Positions 1-6,947 are shown, numbered from the stretch's first letter. The stretch: 7,654 nucleotides of DNA from Armatimonadota bacterium (GCA_014381035.1 JACMIS010000706.1:1-7654), one strand, 5' to 3'. Translations and numbers: made by a program. The notes: a model not told the origin generated them from the letters alone.

Positions 1-1
1 C

Positions 2-703
2 GCGCCGAATATGCAGGACCGACGCTTTACGCTGGCATCGGGCGGACGCACCCGGCTTGTTTTCACGCTCGCGCTCGCGACGGACGACCGGTACGCACAA
101 TCGCCCGGCGACACCGCACGGCGACGTGCCGAGGCGTACGCACACGACCTGTCCGCGACGGTCTCCCACGCGGACGCGTTCCAGGCGTGGGCGGATAAGC
201 ACCTGCCCCGTTTCGATTGCCCGGACCCGTGGGTGTTGCGGGCGTGGTATCACGCGTGCCATCTGCGCCGAAAATACCCGCGTCGCGAAGCCGTCCCGGT
301 CGGAGACGCACCGCTAACCCTCGCCACATTTGGCGAAATGGCGCAGGGCAGATTTGTTGGCGGCGATTTCGACGCCCCGAGCGACGATCCCGCCCCGTTC
401 CTGCCCGATATTTTCGCCCGTCAGGTTTTGGGACTCAAAACGGACGATGCGACGCTCACGGTACACCCCGCCCCCGACCTCTCCTTATGGAAATCGTTCT
501 GCGTGGAAAACTACGATCACGCCGGACGCCGGTTGACCATCGTTTGGGATGCGCCCGATGCGCCCGGCGACGCTTACGACGACGGCGATAAGGGCTTTAC
601 GATTTACGATGGCGATACCGTTCTGCACCGACAGACGAACCTGTCGCCGTGCCACGTGCCGCTTCTTGCCGCGCAAGACGGCGAGGAAGATGACGACGAA
701 TGA
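2..703 (+). CDS. Six-hairpin (MGH1-like) glycoside hydrolase, 5' partial, apparently lacking its catalytic barrel
   Basis: The reading frame is open to the left edge, so the N-terminus lies outside. Residues are counted from the Met codon at 11. Residues 11-24 look like the end of an N-terminal beta-sandwich, and 60-91 (HLPRFDCPDPWVLRAWYHACH and a following RRKYPR) resemble the entry into the (alpha/alpha)6 barrel of MGH1-like glycosidases. Residues 139-180 (VLGLKTDDATLTVHPAP, LWKSFCVENYDHAGRRLTIVWD) match the C-terminal beta domain that normally follows the barrel. Only about 45 residues separate these parts, where family members carry several hundred residues and the catalytic acids. I infer an in-frame deletion or a non-catalytic derivative. 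The protein ends in an acidic tail (GEEDDDE). The stop codon overlaps the next start as ATGA, suggesting translational coupling. The superfamily call is fairly secure; the substrate is unknown. Confidence 0.6.
   Translation, partial: APNMQDRRFTLASGGRTRLVFTLALATDDRYAQSPGDTARRRAEAYAHDLSATVSHADAFQAWADKHLPRFDCPDPWVLRAWYHACHLRRKYPRREAVPVGDAPLTLATFGEMAQGRFVGGDFDAPSDDPAPFLPDIFARQVLGLKTDDATLTVHPAPDLSLWKSFCVENYDHAGRRLTIVWDAPDAPGDAYDDGDKGFTIYDGDTVLHRQTNLSPCHVPLLAAQDGEEDDDE
683..689 (+). promoter_or_regulatory. Ribosome binding site for the 514-residue secreted protein
   Basis: GAGGAAG lies 10 bases before the ATG at 700, inside the codons for the acidic C-terminus of the upstream glycosidase. It supports the ATG that overlaps the upstream stop as the true start. 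Confidence 0.6.
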
Positions 704-2244
704 AGCGAATACCCGCTCTTTTTTTATTCAGCCTGTTTGCCACTCTTGATAGCCCTGCGATGGCGCAGACGGTGTTCTTTCCGTCTGCCACCCCGCCGCC
801 CCGTGCGGTGCGTGCCGGGGATGCGGCTTACTGGGTGGGAAAACCGCAAGTCCTGATCGCCGCCGATGTGGACGATCTGCATGTTTCTCCGGATCGTCGC
901 TACTTGCTCGCCATCTGCCGCAACCCACAGCGCGAACCGTTCGGCGCGGAGGAGACCGGCGATGCGGGCAATGCGTTGCCCCGCTTTATGCGCCCCCGCA
1001 CCGGGACCGTTTCGCTGATGGTGTTCGACAGTCACCGAGGGCGCGTTTCGACATTATGGAAACGGGAAGCGTCCGCGGACGAAAAACTGATCCTGAGCGA
1101 ACTGCGCTGGCTCGCTGACAGCAAAACAGCGATGGCGACGATGAGTGTGATTACGTTGCTTCCCGAAGTGATGCGGCAGTCGGGCGGCAAGCAACGCGCT
1201 TTTCGACCGGAATCGGTGGATACATCGCTCCTCATTATCGCAGCGGACCGCCGAACCGTGCGCCCGGTGCCGCTCCTTGCCGGGAACGCCTCGAACCCGA
1301 TGGTGCAGATCATCCCTTCCCTCGCCACGAATCGTGCGCTACTGACGATCCGCCCGGCACATGACGGTCCGTCCCAATTCCGATTCATTAACCAGGCCGG
1401 GGTGCTTACCGAACCGGTGCCAGCAGAGATCGGCTTTTCGTTCTTTTCCGGATGGACCGAGGACGGAAGCAAGGCGACCGGTTTCGCCATGCCGAACTCC
1501 CGGAGCGGTTGGAGCGAAACTAAAAACATCGCGGTGGACGGGCGGACCGGCGCGGTGACATTGACCGAGCGTGACCCTGCCGCCGACCCGAAGAAAGCGG
1601 CGAAGGTGACGATACCGGAATGGCAGGAGTCTCCCCTGGATAAAGAAAGACCCGTCCAGTGCTTTTCCGAGAAGGTCACGATCACTCCGACCGGGCTTTC
1701 CGGAAACACCTTCACGGCGACGCCCGTGCTCCTGCGCAGTGCCACAGACCCCAAAGAAGCCGTCGTCATCGCGCCGGATGGAGAACCGGTCGGCGTTCTG
1801 GGCGACGGCGAAAATCTCACAGTTTTGTACCGGTCGAACGACGCGCTCTACGGGGTCGCCCTGCGCAAAGTCCCCCGGACAGAATATGAAACCGCTGTGC
1901 GCAACCTGGCGAAACTACGTGCGGACGCGTTGCGCAGTGCCCTCGCCGTCTGGCGATTGCAGCATGACAATGCCTTCCCCGCTCCGGGAACCGATATTGC
2001 CCTTCTGTTAAGTCCCACAAAGCAACCGGTAGGCAGTACCCCTGATGAACTGTTCCTTGATCCCCTAACCGGCAAATCGGCGTTCACCTATCTGTACCGT
2101 GGGAGCGTGGACGGCGAAAATGTGCCGTTGTTTTCGTTGTCCAGCGTCGGCGGGCGGTACGTATCCTATACTACCGGATACCGGGCGCACTGGGTCGCGG
2201 ATGGCACACCGATTCCCGCGACGGAGCCGAAAAATGCGGAGTAG
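700..2244 (+). CDS. Secreted beta-propeller-like protein with degenerate pilin-like C-terminal tail (paralogue 1)
   Basis: No named family is recognised. Residues 1-23 form a signal peptide: Lys2-Arg3, a hydrophobic core, then AMA before Gln23. The body is rich in short beta-strand stretches, with propeller-like pieces SPDRRYLLA (63-71) and LRWLADSKTAM (135-145). Residues 404-427 (KLRADALRSALAVWRLQHDNAFP) align with the pilin-like helix of the paralogue at 2439-3905 but have lost its QDYDE motif. The rest of the tail (DPLTGKSAFTYLYRG) aligns well with the paralogue's DPRTGENAFTYTYNG. Similarity runs over most of the length, with the two SP..RYLLA motifs at the same residue numbers, so the pair arose by tandem duplication. 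There is no membrane anchor after the signal peptide, so the product is probably periplasmic or extracellular. The start overlaps the glycosidase stop. A role in binding or sensing is a guess. Confidence 0.75.
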   Translation: MKRIPALFLFSLFATLDSPAMAQTVFFPSATPPPRAVRAGDAAYWVGKPQVLIAADVDDLHVSPDRRYLLAICRNPQREPFGAEETGDAGNALPRFMRPRTGTVSLMVFDSHRGRVSTLWKREASADEKLILSELRWLADSKTAMATMSVITLLPEVMRQSGGKQRAFRPESVDTSLLIIAADRRTVRPVPLLAGNASNPMVQIIPSLATNRALLTIRPAHDGPSQFRFINQAGVLTEPVPAEIGFSFFSGWTEDGSKATGFAMPNSRSGWSETKNIAVDGRTGAVTLTERDPAADPKKAAKVTIPEWQESPLDKERPVQCFSEKVTITPTGLSGNTFTATPVLLRSATDPKEAVVIAPDGEPVGVLGDGENLTVLYRSNDALYGVALRKVPRTEYETAVRNLAKLRADALRSALAVWRLQHDNAFPAPGTDIALLLSPTKQPVGSTPDELFLDPLTGKSAFTYLYRGSVDGENVPLFSLSSVGGRYVSYTTGYRAHWVADGTPIPATEPKNAE

Positions 2245-2381
2245 ACTGGGTCAAGAATATCCCCCGCTTCGTGTTGCGATCACCGCTCGGGAAGCGGACG
2301 CTGTATAAGGACGGCAAACCCGCTATCGTGTGGGACCCGGTAGAAGTATTAAGTTCGCGGGGGGACTTACCTGTGCCCTGA
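2241..2381 (+). pseudogene. Orphan coding-like fragment, possible C-terminal remnant of an unknown gene
   Basis: The frame ending at the TGA 2379-2381 reads as a plausible protein end: VDWVKNIPRFVLRSPLGK, then RTLYKDGKPAIVWDPVEV and LSSRGDLPVP. About 70% of its third codon positions are G or C (my hand count), like the real genes nearby. There is no ATG or ribosome binding site at its head; the only early starts are a GTG at 2271 and a TTG at 2274, neither preceded by a Shine-Dalgarno sequence. It is in a different frame from the upstream gene, whose own end aligns with its paralogue, so it is not a frameshifted tail of that protein. I infer the 3' stump of a deleted or displaced gene, but I do not recognise the family. 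Chance openness is the alternative. Confidence 0.35.
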
Positions 2382-2427
2382 CAAGAGACAACGCACTTAC
2401 CGTAACTTTTTGTTAGGGACGGCGTTT

Positions 2428-2432
2428 TAGGA
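2428..2432 (+). promoter_or_regulatory. Ribosome binding site for the 488-residue secreted protein
   Basis: TAGGA lies 6 bases before the ATG at 2439, a normal spacing that supports this start. I found no convincing -35/-10 pair in 2382-2427. Confidence 0.5.
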
Positions 2433-2438
2433 ATAGTC

Positions 2439-3905
2439 ATGCACTTCTCACTTTTCAAACGCCGCTTCCTCTTCGCGATGGTCGCTATCGTGCTCTTGTT
2501 TCTGCCGCTCACTATTTTCGCTCGGGGTACGAACGAGGAACGAGCCATTGTGGTGAACGAAACCGCATTTCTTCTCGGCACGCCGCGCATGGTGGTTCCG
2601 GCGACCGTGGTCATGCACAGCGTTTCGCCTACGGGTCGCTACCTGCTTGCGTTTCATATGACTCCCGCGATTATCGAGCCGTTTTCCGGGATGCAGGAGT
2701 CGTTCGCCATGCCCACGAAACATTCCATCACACTTTCCCGGTTCGACACACGGACCGGGCGTACCGGGGTGTTGAAAACCTGGAACGATAACGAGACCGT
2801 GTTTCGATTTCCCGACGAGATTACCTGGCTCGCGGATAATGAAACAGCGATGGTTTCTTTTTTCGCAACGCATGTGCCGACCAGTGGCGACTCGACACCG
2901 CCACCGCCGAAACCGGGTACGACCTATCCGATGGATGCGGACCTGCTTGTCGTGCATTGCGCCCGGCAGACCGTACAGACCGTCGCCCTTCTCACAGCGC
3001 AAACGTCCCGCCCCCTGATGTCTGTCCGACCATCTCCCACTCGGGCAGAAGCGTTGATCAGCTACTGGGATGCGAATACATCGGACAAACAAGTGTCACG
3101 CCTTCTTTCCGCGAACGGTATTCTCGGTGCCGCACTGACGGATCAAGCCGAATCCTACACCGTATACGGTTGGGGACAGGAGGGAAACGACGTGCTTCTA
3201 CAACGCTCGCTAAAAACAGGCGACGCGTCGAAACCCTATATTCATACCTTCTGGCTCTGGGAACGCCGGACGAAAACGATGCGCGAACAGTTAGAACGCC
3301 CCAAAGATCGTAAGTTCGGCGGCAACACTCCGAAATTCAAGACGATAGCATCGCCGTTACGACTTGTCACCGAATCTGGAAGTCTGGGGACCGAACGCGG
3401 CGCGAAACGCTCCGCTTCCTGCGTGGTCGCTGAGGGCGAGGACAACGAAGAGCGCGTTGTGATCGCCGCCGATGCCGAAGCGGTCACCGTGGCAGGGAAG
3501 CCGGAAAGCCCGACACTTGTCTACGAACAAAACAACGCCCTGCTCATGGTATCGGTCCGCGGCGTGACGAAAACAAAGTACCTCGACTATGTGCGAAAAG
3601 AGGTCGAGAGCCATGTCAAGCAACTGGGAACGGCGTTGCGAATGTACTCGCAAGACTACGATGAACGGTACCCTACCGCGCAGGGCAATGTATCGGAGAA
3701 GATTTCGCCATACCTTTCCGATAGTAAGCGAGCGATCCGCGACCCGCGCACCGGGGAGAACGCATTCACATACACCTACAACGGCGTCCCGGATGCGAAT
3801 GGACGGATGGCATTGTTCACGCTCAAAACCACGGTCGGCACCTATCGCGTTTCGGCGAACGAGACGGGCGAGATCGTCACCGAGCGCGATTCGCCCAAAC
3901 AATGA
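2439..3905 (+). CDS. Secreted beta-propeller-like protein with pilin-like C-terminal tail (paralogue 2)
   Basis: This is a diverged tandem copy of the gene at 700-2244. Residues 1-29 are a signal peptide with a basic start (KRR at 7-9), a long hydrophobic core and a probable cut after IFA. Propeller-like strands include SPTGRYLLA (63-71) and ITWLADNETAM (128-138). Residues 393-412 (VKQLGTALRMYSQDYDERYP) are almost the consensus found after the N-terminal helix in Armatimonadota-type prepilin-like proteins, and DPRTGENAFTYTYNG follows. The pilin leader (GFTLIELL type) is absent, and the residue usually Cys before the helix is not Cys here, so this is a grafted or shared C-terminal module rather than a pilin. 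It is probably exported and soluble. It is followed by a strong inverted repeat. Biochemical function is unknown; the paralogy and domain layout are well supported. Confidence 0.78.
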   Translation: MHFSLFKRRFLFAMVAIVLLFLPLTIFARGTNEERAIVVNETAFLLGTPRMVVPATVVMHSVSPTGRYLLAFHMTPAIIEPFSGMQESFAMPTKHSITLSRFDTRTGRTGVLKTWNDNETVFRFPDEITWLADNETAMVSFFATHVPTSGDSTPPPPKPGTTYPMDADLLVVHCARQTVQTVALLTAQTSRPLMSVRPSPTRAEALISYWDANTSDKQVSRLLSANGILGAALTDQAESYTVYGWGQEGNDVLLQRSLKTGDASKPYIHTFWLWERRTKTMREQLERPKDRKFGGNTPKFKTIASPLRLVTESGSLGTERGAKRSASCVVAEGEDNEERVVIAADAEAVTVAGKPESPTLVYEQNNALLMVSVRGVTKTKYLDYVRKEVESHVKQLGTALRMYSQDYDERYPTAQGNVSEKISPYLSDSKRAIRDPRTGENAFTYTYNGVPDANGRMALFTLKTTVGTYRVSANETGEIVTERDSPKQ

Positions 3906-3921
3906 TCGCAAGTAGCCCGAC

Positions 3922-3971
3922 CCGGAACCTTGATCCCCTTCCCGTCGCAGAGAAAGGGATCGAGGTTCCGG
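3922..3971. terminator. Bidirectional hairpin terminator between convergent genes
   Basis: The arms 3922-3940 and 3953-3971 pair at 17 of 19 positions around a 12-base loop; the arm begins CCGGAACCT. It sits 17 bases after the stop of the plus-strand gene and 10 bases after the stop of the minus-strand aldo/keto reductase, where a shared terminator is expected. Neither side has a clear T tract, so it may act as a 3'-end stabiliser or depend on other factors. Confidence 0.6.
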
Positions 3972-3980
3972 TCCAATAGT

Positions 3981-4895
3981 CTACATCGCCGGTGTCTCGC
4001 CGCTGGCGTCGAGTCGTCGTTTGACTTCGGCGTAGGTGTCCGGCGTGAGCGGTCCCTTTTCGGAGATCGCGACGTTTTCCCGGAGGTGTTCGGGATGCAA
4101 TGTGCCAACGATGGTGGTGTGAATGTCCGGGTGCGCGATCAGGAAGCGCAGCAGGAACGCGGTGCGGGATTCGCCCTCTTCGCGCAGTTCGTCCAGATTT
4201 GCCGCCTCGAACTTCGTCCATCTATCCGCGCCGCCAAGTCCCGCGCCCGGCTCGCCGCGTGCCACGCCGCCACGGTCGATGATGCCCGCACCCGCCTGAG
4301 CCGCCTGTGAGATGACGTTCTCGTGCTGACGCTCCAGTGCCGAATACGGGATCTGAAACACGTCGAAAACGCCCGATTCGATATATGTCGTGATGTGCGG
4401 CAACGTGGACGAACAGCCGATCCAGCGCACTTTCCCTTGTTGTTTCATCTCCTGCAACACCGTGATCAGATCGCCCTGTTCGGTCTGCTCCACGCTCGGA
4501 TTGTGGAGTTGCATCACATCTATGTAATCGGTTTTCATCCGGTCCAGACTTTCGTGCAGACCGCGAAACAGGTTCTCGCGCGTCCAGACGTGCGGCGTAT
4601 CGTCGGCGTTTTCGTCCTTGTGGACCACCGTACAGCCGCATTTCGTGGCGAGATAGAACTCGCCGCGCCGCGAGCTCAGATACTTGCCGATAAACTCCTC
4701 GCTACGCCCATAATCGTTCGCGGTGTCGATAAAATTGATGCCGACATCGAGGACCGCGTTAAGGATAGTCTCTGCTTGCTGTTCCGTGACCGGGCGACCG
4801 CCCCAGATGCGCGAGCCGCGCACTTCCATCGCCCCATAGCCCAGTTGGGTCACCTCAAGACCGGTTCGTCCGAGTATCCGTTTCGTCAATGCCAT
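3981..4895 (-). CDS. Aldo/keto reductase
   Basis: A full-length NAD(P)H-dependent aldo/keto reductase of 304 residues, a cytoplasmic (beta/alpha)8 barrel that interconverts carbonyls and alcohols. The N-terminus RILGRTGLEVTQLGYGAMEV is typical of the family. The catalytic tetrad is intact: Asp57 and Tyr62 in FIDTANDYGRSEEFIGKYL, Lys85 in YLATKCG, and His131 in MQLHNP. GKVRWIGCSS (about 160-170) and the late IVGTLHPEHLRENV segment fit the barrel and cofactor-binding region. The motif IIDRGGVARGEPG resembles AKRs whose members reduce diverse or unknown substrates. The gene starts 21 bases after the PhyH gene, with a good ribosome binding site, so the two are probably cotranscribed and may act on the same compound. 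The substrate cannot be read from the sequence. Confidence 0.95.
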   Translation of the reverse strand: MALTKRILGRTGLEVTQLGYGAMEVRGSRIWGGRPVTEQQAETILNAVLDVGINFIDTANDYGRSEEFIGKYLSSRRGEFYLATKCGCTVVHKDENADDTPHVWTRENLFRGLHESLDRMKTDYIDVMQLHNPSVEQTEQGDLITVLQEMKQQGKVRWIGCSSTLPHITTYIESGVFDVFQIPYSALERQHENVISQAAQAGAGIIDRGGVARGEPGAGLGGADRWTKFEAANLDELREEGESRTAFLLRFLIAHPDIHTTIVGTLHPEHLRENVAISEKGPLTPDTYAEVKRRLDASGETPAM

Positions 4896-4904
4896 GATTT
4901 TCTG

Positions 4905-4911
4905 CTTCCTT
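4905..4911 (-). promoter_or_regulatory. Ribosome binding site for the aldo/keto reductase
   Basis: On the minus strand AAGGAAG precedes the ATG at 4895 by 9 bases. It occupies most of the 21-base, A+T-rich gap after the PhyH gene and fixes the reductase start. Confidence 0.65.
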
Positions 4912-4916
4912 ATATT

Positions 4917-5750
4917 TTATTTCGCTTCGTCCGGCAAATGCTCCCGCAACCAGACACGGAGGGGCACGTCGTCGTCGGTTGGGCTGTAGAAGCCGTTGCT
5001 GTTGACGCCCCGACCAAGCAATTGCCGCCGTACGGGATCACTCTGCCCCCATAAGGATTGCACCGTCATGTCATCCTTGGTGCGAAGCCAGCGGTAACCG
5101 TAGCCGTAAAAGAGAACCTTGCGGGTCACATCCGAACCGTTCGGGGTTCCGGCGTGCCAGAGACGGCGGTCAAAAAGAACCGCGGTTCCCGGTTTCGCCA
5201 GCACCGGTACCGCACCGTCCGGTTGCCCGACTCCACCGGCGGGGCGATCCAGCGTATCCGCGAGATGACTACCGGGAACGACCCAGAAATTCCCCCGCCC
5301 CGGTTCGCTCGTGTCTGACAGGAAGTAGGCGACCTTGAGCGACAGGCGCGGGCGCGGGTGGGATTCGATTTCGGCGTTCACTCGTCCGCTGTCCTGATGC
5401 CAGCCGTAGGTTTTGTCGTTCACCGGTTCGCCGCTCGGCGGCGTGACGATCAGATGCGCGTGGTAGAGGTAGATGTTCCAGCCCAGGATCCCCCAGACTT
5501 TCGGGAGCACCCGGTCATGGTCCACCAACTCCTGAAACAGCGGACTCTCGGGGATGAAGTTGGGATAAAAAAGTCCCTTCGCCGGATCAAACCCTTCCGC
5601 GACCTCGCGGGCATGTATCCCGTCCGCAAGCGTGGTCAGGGCGGCGACACGGGCGGGAGGTAGTACGTCCTCCAATACGAGATAGCCGGTTTCATCAAAC
5701 GTTCGTCGTTCGTCGTCAGTCAGCCGGTACCGCAGGCAGTCTGGATTCAT
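4917..5750 (-). CDS. Phytanoyl-CoA dioxygenase (PhyH) family oxygenase
   Basis: An Fe(II)/2-oxoglutarate-dependent oxygenase of 277 residues, the usual PhyH family length. Residues 12-30 (DDERRTFDETGYLVLEDVL) are the typical N-terminal opening. The iron triad is visible as His118 and Asp120 in YGWHQD and His199 in LWHAGTPN; Arg210 (VTRKVLFYGYGYRW) fits the 2-oxoglutarate-binding arginine. GNFWVVPGSHL (153-163) is the conserved pre-distal-histidine loop. Such enzymes hydroxylate or halogenate small substrates; which reaction is used here is unknown, but Asp120 argues for hydroxylation rather than halogenation. The start is fixed: an in-frame TAA lies nine codons upstream with no start codon between. 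The Shine-Dalgarno sequence is weak (GAGAAAG, 13 bases away). It leads a two-gene unit with the aldo/keto reductase. Confidence 0.92.
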   Translation of the reverse strand: MNPDCLRYRLTDDERRTFDETGYLVLEDVLPPARVAALTTLADGIHAREVAEGFDPAKGLFYPNFIPESPLFQELVDHDRVLPKVWGILGWNIYLYHAHLIVTPPSGEPVNDKTYGWHQDSGRVNAEIESHPRPRLSLKVAYFLSDTSEPGRGNFWVVPGSHLADTLDRPAGGVGQPDGAVPVLAKPGTAVLFDRRLWHAGTPNGSDVTRKVLFYGYGYRWLRTKDDMTVQSLWGQSDPVRRQLLGRGVNSNGFYSPTDDDVPLRVWLREHLPDEAK

Positions 5751-5763
5751 AGCAACATTGCAA

Positions 5764-5784
5764 CTTTCTCGAAAGGGTTATAAC
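5764..5784. promoter_or_regulatory. Two adjacent small dyads upstream of the PhyH gene
   Basis: CTTTC-TC-GAAAG (5764-5775) is a dyad with a 2-base spacer, and GTTATAAC (5777-5784) is a perfect 8-base palindrome. On the minus strand the latter contains TATAAC, close to a -10 box, about 27-32 bases before the ATG at 5750. No matching -35 is seen, so the promoter call is weak. The sites could be an operator for the PhyH-reductase unit. Confidence 0.25.
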
Positions 5785-5853
5785 ACCGGGAAACGGGTGC
5801 TTCCCTCACGTTCCACGGCTATTCCCCGATGTCCTTCCCTTTTGATCTTTCCC

Positions 5854-5867
5854 ACCCAGACCTGGGT
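5854..5867. promoter_or_regulatory. Inverted repeat ACCCAG-AC-CTGGGT in the gap between the retinal genes and PhyH
   Basis: Perfect 6-base arms around 2 bases, about 104 bases before the PhyH start and 38 bases past the dioxygenase stop. As RNA it could form only a short hairpin and no T run follows, so a protein-binding site is as likely as a terminator. The remaining gap 5751-5904 shows nothing else I can support. Confidence 0.3.
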
Positions 5868-5904
5868 ACCTTACGCTCTCCCATTTGGGCAGGATAAAGA
5901 GAAA

Positions 5905-6891
5905 TCAATTTCGCGACTGAAAGCGGTCCAACCAGCATACCAGCAGGAAATGTGGGAATGTTAAGCAAGCGATCATAGCCAGGTAGACAGAGAGAGCGGT
6001 CGTCGCCCCGTCACTGGCTCCGGCACAGGTAGCCCAGAGGTATGCTCCCCACAGCATCCCCAGAGCTGCCAGCAGAATCGGCAAACACTGCCACCCGAAA
6101 CGTGCGCCCGCGGCAGCCGTCTGCCCGACTGCGCAAAGTACACGGCTTGTTTCTTCCAGCAAAAGGAGCCGCCCGATGTGTCGTATGCCATGCCAGCAGC
6201 AGAAGTAGATACCCACTGCAAGCACCGGATTCGCGACCGCGAACACGGTGTATAAGAGAGCGACCTCGGCGGCGTCTTCACAGGCGGCGGCACGGCTCAT
6301 AGGATTACCAGGACTCAGTGAGCGAACGACGCATATCAGATATGCCGCTACAAAAACCGCGAGCAGGAGCAGCCCCGCCCCACACACCCAGGGGGGGAGT
6401 GACCACAGTTCCGCACGCTGCAGTTTGAACAGACCAGTAACCCCGCCAGCAGTGCGGGCGAACTCCTCGGGAAACCGGAATATCGGCAACAGGATGGGTG
6501 CCCCTCCGCGCACTATCCATATGAGCCATAGGGGCACGCCGGTCCTGGTCGTTAGCCATAACCGAAGATATGCGGCGTCGCCCTGCCCCCAATGTAGCCA
6601 GGATTGTGCGATGAACAGGACGAAAGCCACTGGCGGCGCGGCGAGCCAGAGTACCCCGTACAGCCCGACCATCAGAACATATGCCGCACATACCAGCGTC
6701 AGATGCCGCCATGAAAGGGGAATCCCCCATGCGGCGGCGATGACCCGATGGTCCCATGCGCCGTGCGGCAGACCCAGAAAAACGAGGCTGATTAAAAATG
6801 GATAGAGAGCAATCGCCGACACCGTTCGCGCGGGAAGCAGGACTGTGGCGAGCAGTACCAGGGCCATCGCACCCCACGCCGGATAGGTCAT
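5905..6891 (-). CDS. blh: Brp/Blh family beta-carotene 15,15'-dioxygenase (retinal-forming)
   Basis: An integral membrane, non-heme iron enzyme of 328 residues that cleaves beta-carotene centrally into two retinals. Family motifs appear in order: GLPHGAWDH (40-48, His43), WLHWGQGD (98-105, His100), WHGIRH (233-238, His234 and His238) and a late FPHFLLVCWLD (His314). The His43-His100 spacing of 57 and the HxxxH spacing of 4 equal those of the iron ligands I recall for marine Blh (His21, His78, His188, His192). Many hydrophobic spans fit the usual multi-helix membrane fold. It lies 56 bases after the lycopene cyclase gene, whose product feeds it. The ATG at 6891 is used here, but it lacks a ribosome binding site; a CTG at 6903 has GAGG five bases before it and would add four residues. 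The frame has no other start before an upstream stop. Confidence 0.88.
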   Translation of the reverse strand: MTYPAWGAMALVLLATVLLPARTVSAIALYPFLISLVFLGLPHGAWDHRVIAAAWGIPLSWRHLTLVCAAYVLMVGLYGVLWLAAPPVAFVLFIAQSWLHWGQGDAAYLRLWLTTRTGVPLWLIWIVRGGAPILLPIFRFPEEFARTAGGVTGLFKLQRAELWSLPPWVCGAGLLLLAVFVAAYLICVVRSLSPGNPMSRAAACEDAAEVALLYTVFAVANPVLAVGIYFCCWHGIRHIGRLLLLEETSRVLCAVGQTAAAGARFGWQCLPILLAALGMLWGAYLWATCAGASDGATTALSVYLAMIACLTFPHFLLVCWLDRFQSRN

Positions 6892-6947
6892 CCACGGGCG
6901 CAGTGCTACCTCGGCGGTACGCGGCGGAGCGGCACCAGATGTAGGCG

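Noticed and set aside
1032..1820. Minus-strand open frame of 262 codons
   Set aside because: It is antisense to the 514-residue secreted protein, whose frame is confirmed by its paralogue; an effect of high G+C.
2274..2309. TTGCGA and TATAAG as a promoter for the 488-residue protein
   Set aside because: The spacing is 24 bases, far from the usual 16-18, and the boxes lie over 120 bases from the start inside a coding-like stretch.
2403..2416. TAAC-TTTTT-GTTA as a possible terminator hairpin
   Set aside because: A 4-base A+T-rich stem is too weak, and the T run is in the loop rather than after the stem.
4323..5054. Plus-strand open frame of 243 codons
   Set aside because: It lies opposite the aldo/keto reductase and PhyH genes, both of which have complete catalytic motifs; its translation resembles no family.
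5854..5867. ACCCAG-AC-CTGGGT as an intrinsic terminator of the Blh gene
   Set aside because: The stem would be only about five pairs and no T tract follows on the minus strand; kept only as a possible binding site.
6248..6805. Plus-strand open frame of 185 codons
   Set aside because: It is antisense to the Blh gene and its translation is low-complexity and Arg/Thr/Pro-rich, as expected of a shadow frame.
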